In this document: one piece after another, positions 5,650 to 6,456 of the stretch
Layout: every line of letters begins with the position of its first letter
How positions within the stretch are numbered: position 1 is the first letter of the stretch
Source: Methanomethylovorans sp.
Lineage (GTDB): Archaea; Halobacteriota; Methanosarcinia; Methanosarcinales; Methanosarcinaceae
Assembly: GCA_020854785.1 (NCBI GenBank)
Contig: JAHFZE010000019.1
Location: 1 to 6,456, forward strand
DNA: 6,456 nt
Direction of reading: 5' to 3'
Program-made: the position numbers and the translations under genes
The notes under the pieces: generated by a model
Told to the model about the DNA's origin: nothing
Databases searched by the model: none
What the model saw: the letters and a program-made list of their open reading frames with translations, nothing else

Positions 5650-6456
5650 CTCTTCACCTCCAATATTGCTCCAAACTTACATATCTGGGCACATACACCG
5701 CATCCTGTACACATGTCATTGATCCTCGCACGCTTAAGCTCACTATCAAACTCTGTTGCAGGACAGCCAAACCTAACGCAGGCCTTGCAACCTGTGCATT
5801 TTTCCTGATCCACTGAGAATGCTGGTTTTCTGACCCCTGATCGTCTCAGATCGATCACACATGGCTGCCTTGTTATGACAACAGAGGTACCTTTGTGATC
5901 CCTGGCACGTCTGAACACATCCTCAGCGGATGCCAGATCATAGGGATTAGCCTCTTCCACGAATTCCGCTCCTAGAGCACGGCATATATCCGATATAGAA
6001 ACCGCTACTGTGGATTCACCTACAGCTGTCCTGCCCATTCCGGGATTTGGCTGATGGCCGGTCATGGCAGTGATCCTATTGTCCATAATAGTTACTGTGA
6101 TATCCGCCTTATTATATACTGCATTGAGCAAGCCGTTCATTCCTGTGTGGAAGAAAGTGGAATCACCGATGGAACAGCATATGGGATGTTCCTCTCCTGC
6201 ATGATATATCCCTGAAGATACGGTTATGCTTGCGCCCATACATAGTGTAGTGTCTACAGCGCCTGACTGTACTCCAAGGGTGTAACAGCCAATATCGCTT
6301 GGATAAATTCCGTCTTTCCCAAAGACCTTCTTCATAACATGGAAAGCAGCCCTGTGTGAGCAACCGGGACACAATACAGGAGGACGTGAAGGAAGTTCAA
6401 GGTCCATATCAGGAGCCTTTGGAGAAACTGCAGGCAGCCCGAATGCCTTTGAAATA
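5646..6456 (-). CDS. iorA: Indolepyruvate:ferredoxin oxidoreductase, alpha subunit, N-terminus missing
   Basis: IorA is the large, thiamine-diphosphate and iron-sulfur subunit that partners IorB. Only the last 269 residues or so are in the window. The frame is open to the right edge, and the first ATG at 6407 is internal, since the bases before it translate to family-like sequence (KAFGLPAVSPKAPD). Numbered from that Met, the TPP-binding part starts with CPGCSHRAAF at 13-22 and includes the thiamine motif from GDSTFF (81) to DN (109-110), with NRITAMTGHQPNPG after it. A C-terminal double ferredoxin domain has cysteines at 204, 207, 210, 215 and at 233, 236, 239, 243, enough for two 4Fe-4S clusters. 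The spacing in the first set is C-x2-C-x2-C-x4-CP. The stop overlaps the iorB start. Confidence 0.95.
   Translation of the reverse strand, partial: ISKAFGLPAVSPKAPDMDLELPSRPPVLCPGCSHRAAFHVMKKVFGKDGIYPSDIGCYTLGVQSGAVDTTLCMGASITVSSGIYHAGEEHPICCSIGDSTFFHTGMNGLLNAVYNKADITVTIMDNRITAMTGHQPNPGMGRTAVGESTVAVSISDICRALGAEFVEEANPYDLASAEDVFRRARDHKGTSVVITRQPCVIDLRRSGVRKPAFSVDQEKCTGCKACVRFGCPATEFDSELKRARINDMCTGCGVCAQICKFGAILEVKR

Noticed and set aside
1..6456. CRISPR array, insertion sequence or defence system
   Set aside because: There are no regularly spaced repeats, no transposase or integrase frames and no defence-gene motifs. Outside the 587-bp gap the window is fully accounted for by conserved housekeeping genes.

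Overview
The window is archaeal and most likely comes from a methylotrophic or acetoclastic methanogen of the Methanosarcinales. This placement is inferred from four things: the gene order, the archaeal/eukaryotic-type ribosomal proteins (337-residue uL3, 255-residue uL4, short 82-residue uL23), the acidic C-terminal tail on uS3, and ribosome binding sites (GGAGGTGA type) that match the archaeal 16S 3' end. No genus can be named from this sequence alone.

All genes lie on the minus strand, so transcription runs from high to low coordinates. From right to left they are: the 3' part of iorA and all of iorB (6456-5059), encoding indolepyruvate:ferredoxin oxidoreductase; a 587-bp non-coding interval (5058-4472); and the head of the archaeal S10/spc-type ribosomal protein cluster, rpl3-rpl4-rpl23-rpl2-rps19-rpl22-rps3 (4471-1). 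The last gene, rps3, runs off the left edge. Spacing inside the cluster is very tight: a 4-bp ATGA overlap for rpl4/rpl23, a 1-bp overlap for rpl22/rps3, and gaps of 5 to 15 bp elsewhere. Each gene has its own Shine-Dalgarno sequence, usually inside or overlapping the end of the gene before it. This is the layout of one co-transcribed, translationally coupled operon.

The coding content is conventional. The interesting part is the interval between iorB and rpl3. From right to left it holds a perfect 16-bp inverted repeat (4958-5017), a good archaeal TATA box with an A-rich BRE-like stretch (about 4866-4874), and then about 370 nt of leader. The leader can fold into an 11-bp hairpin with a UUCG tetraloop directly after the predicted start, two abutting hairpins (one capped by GAAA), and a short palindrome followed by T5 on the RNA-like strand. 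A second, weaker TATA-like element lies only about 100 bp before rpl3. The layout suggests either a long structured leader controlling ribosomal protein synthesis or a separate small RNA ending near 4623, with a proximal promoter for the operon. I recognise no known RNA family here, and both readings are inference.

Functionally, the ribosomal proteins belong to both subunits: uL3, uL4, uL23, uL2 and uL22 to the large, uS19 and uS3 to the small. Their co-expression supports balanced ribosome assembly. IorAB is a metabolic enzyme of aromatic amino acid interconversion and seems to be only a neighbour.
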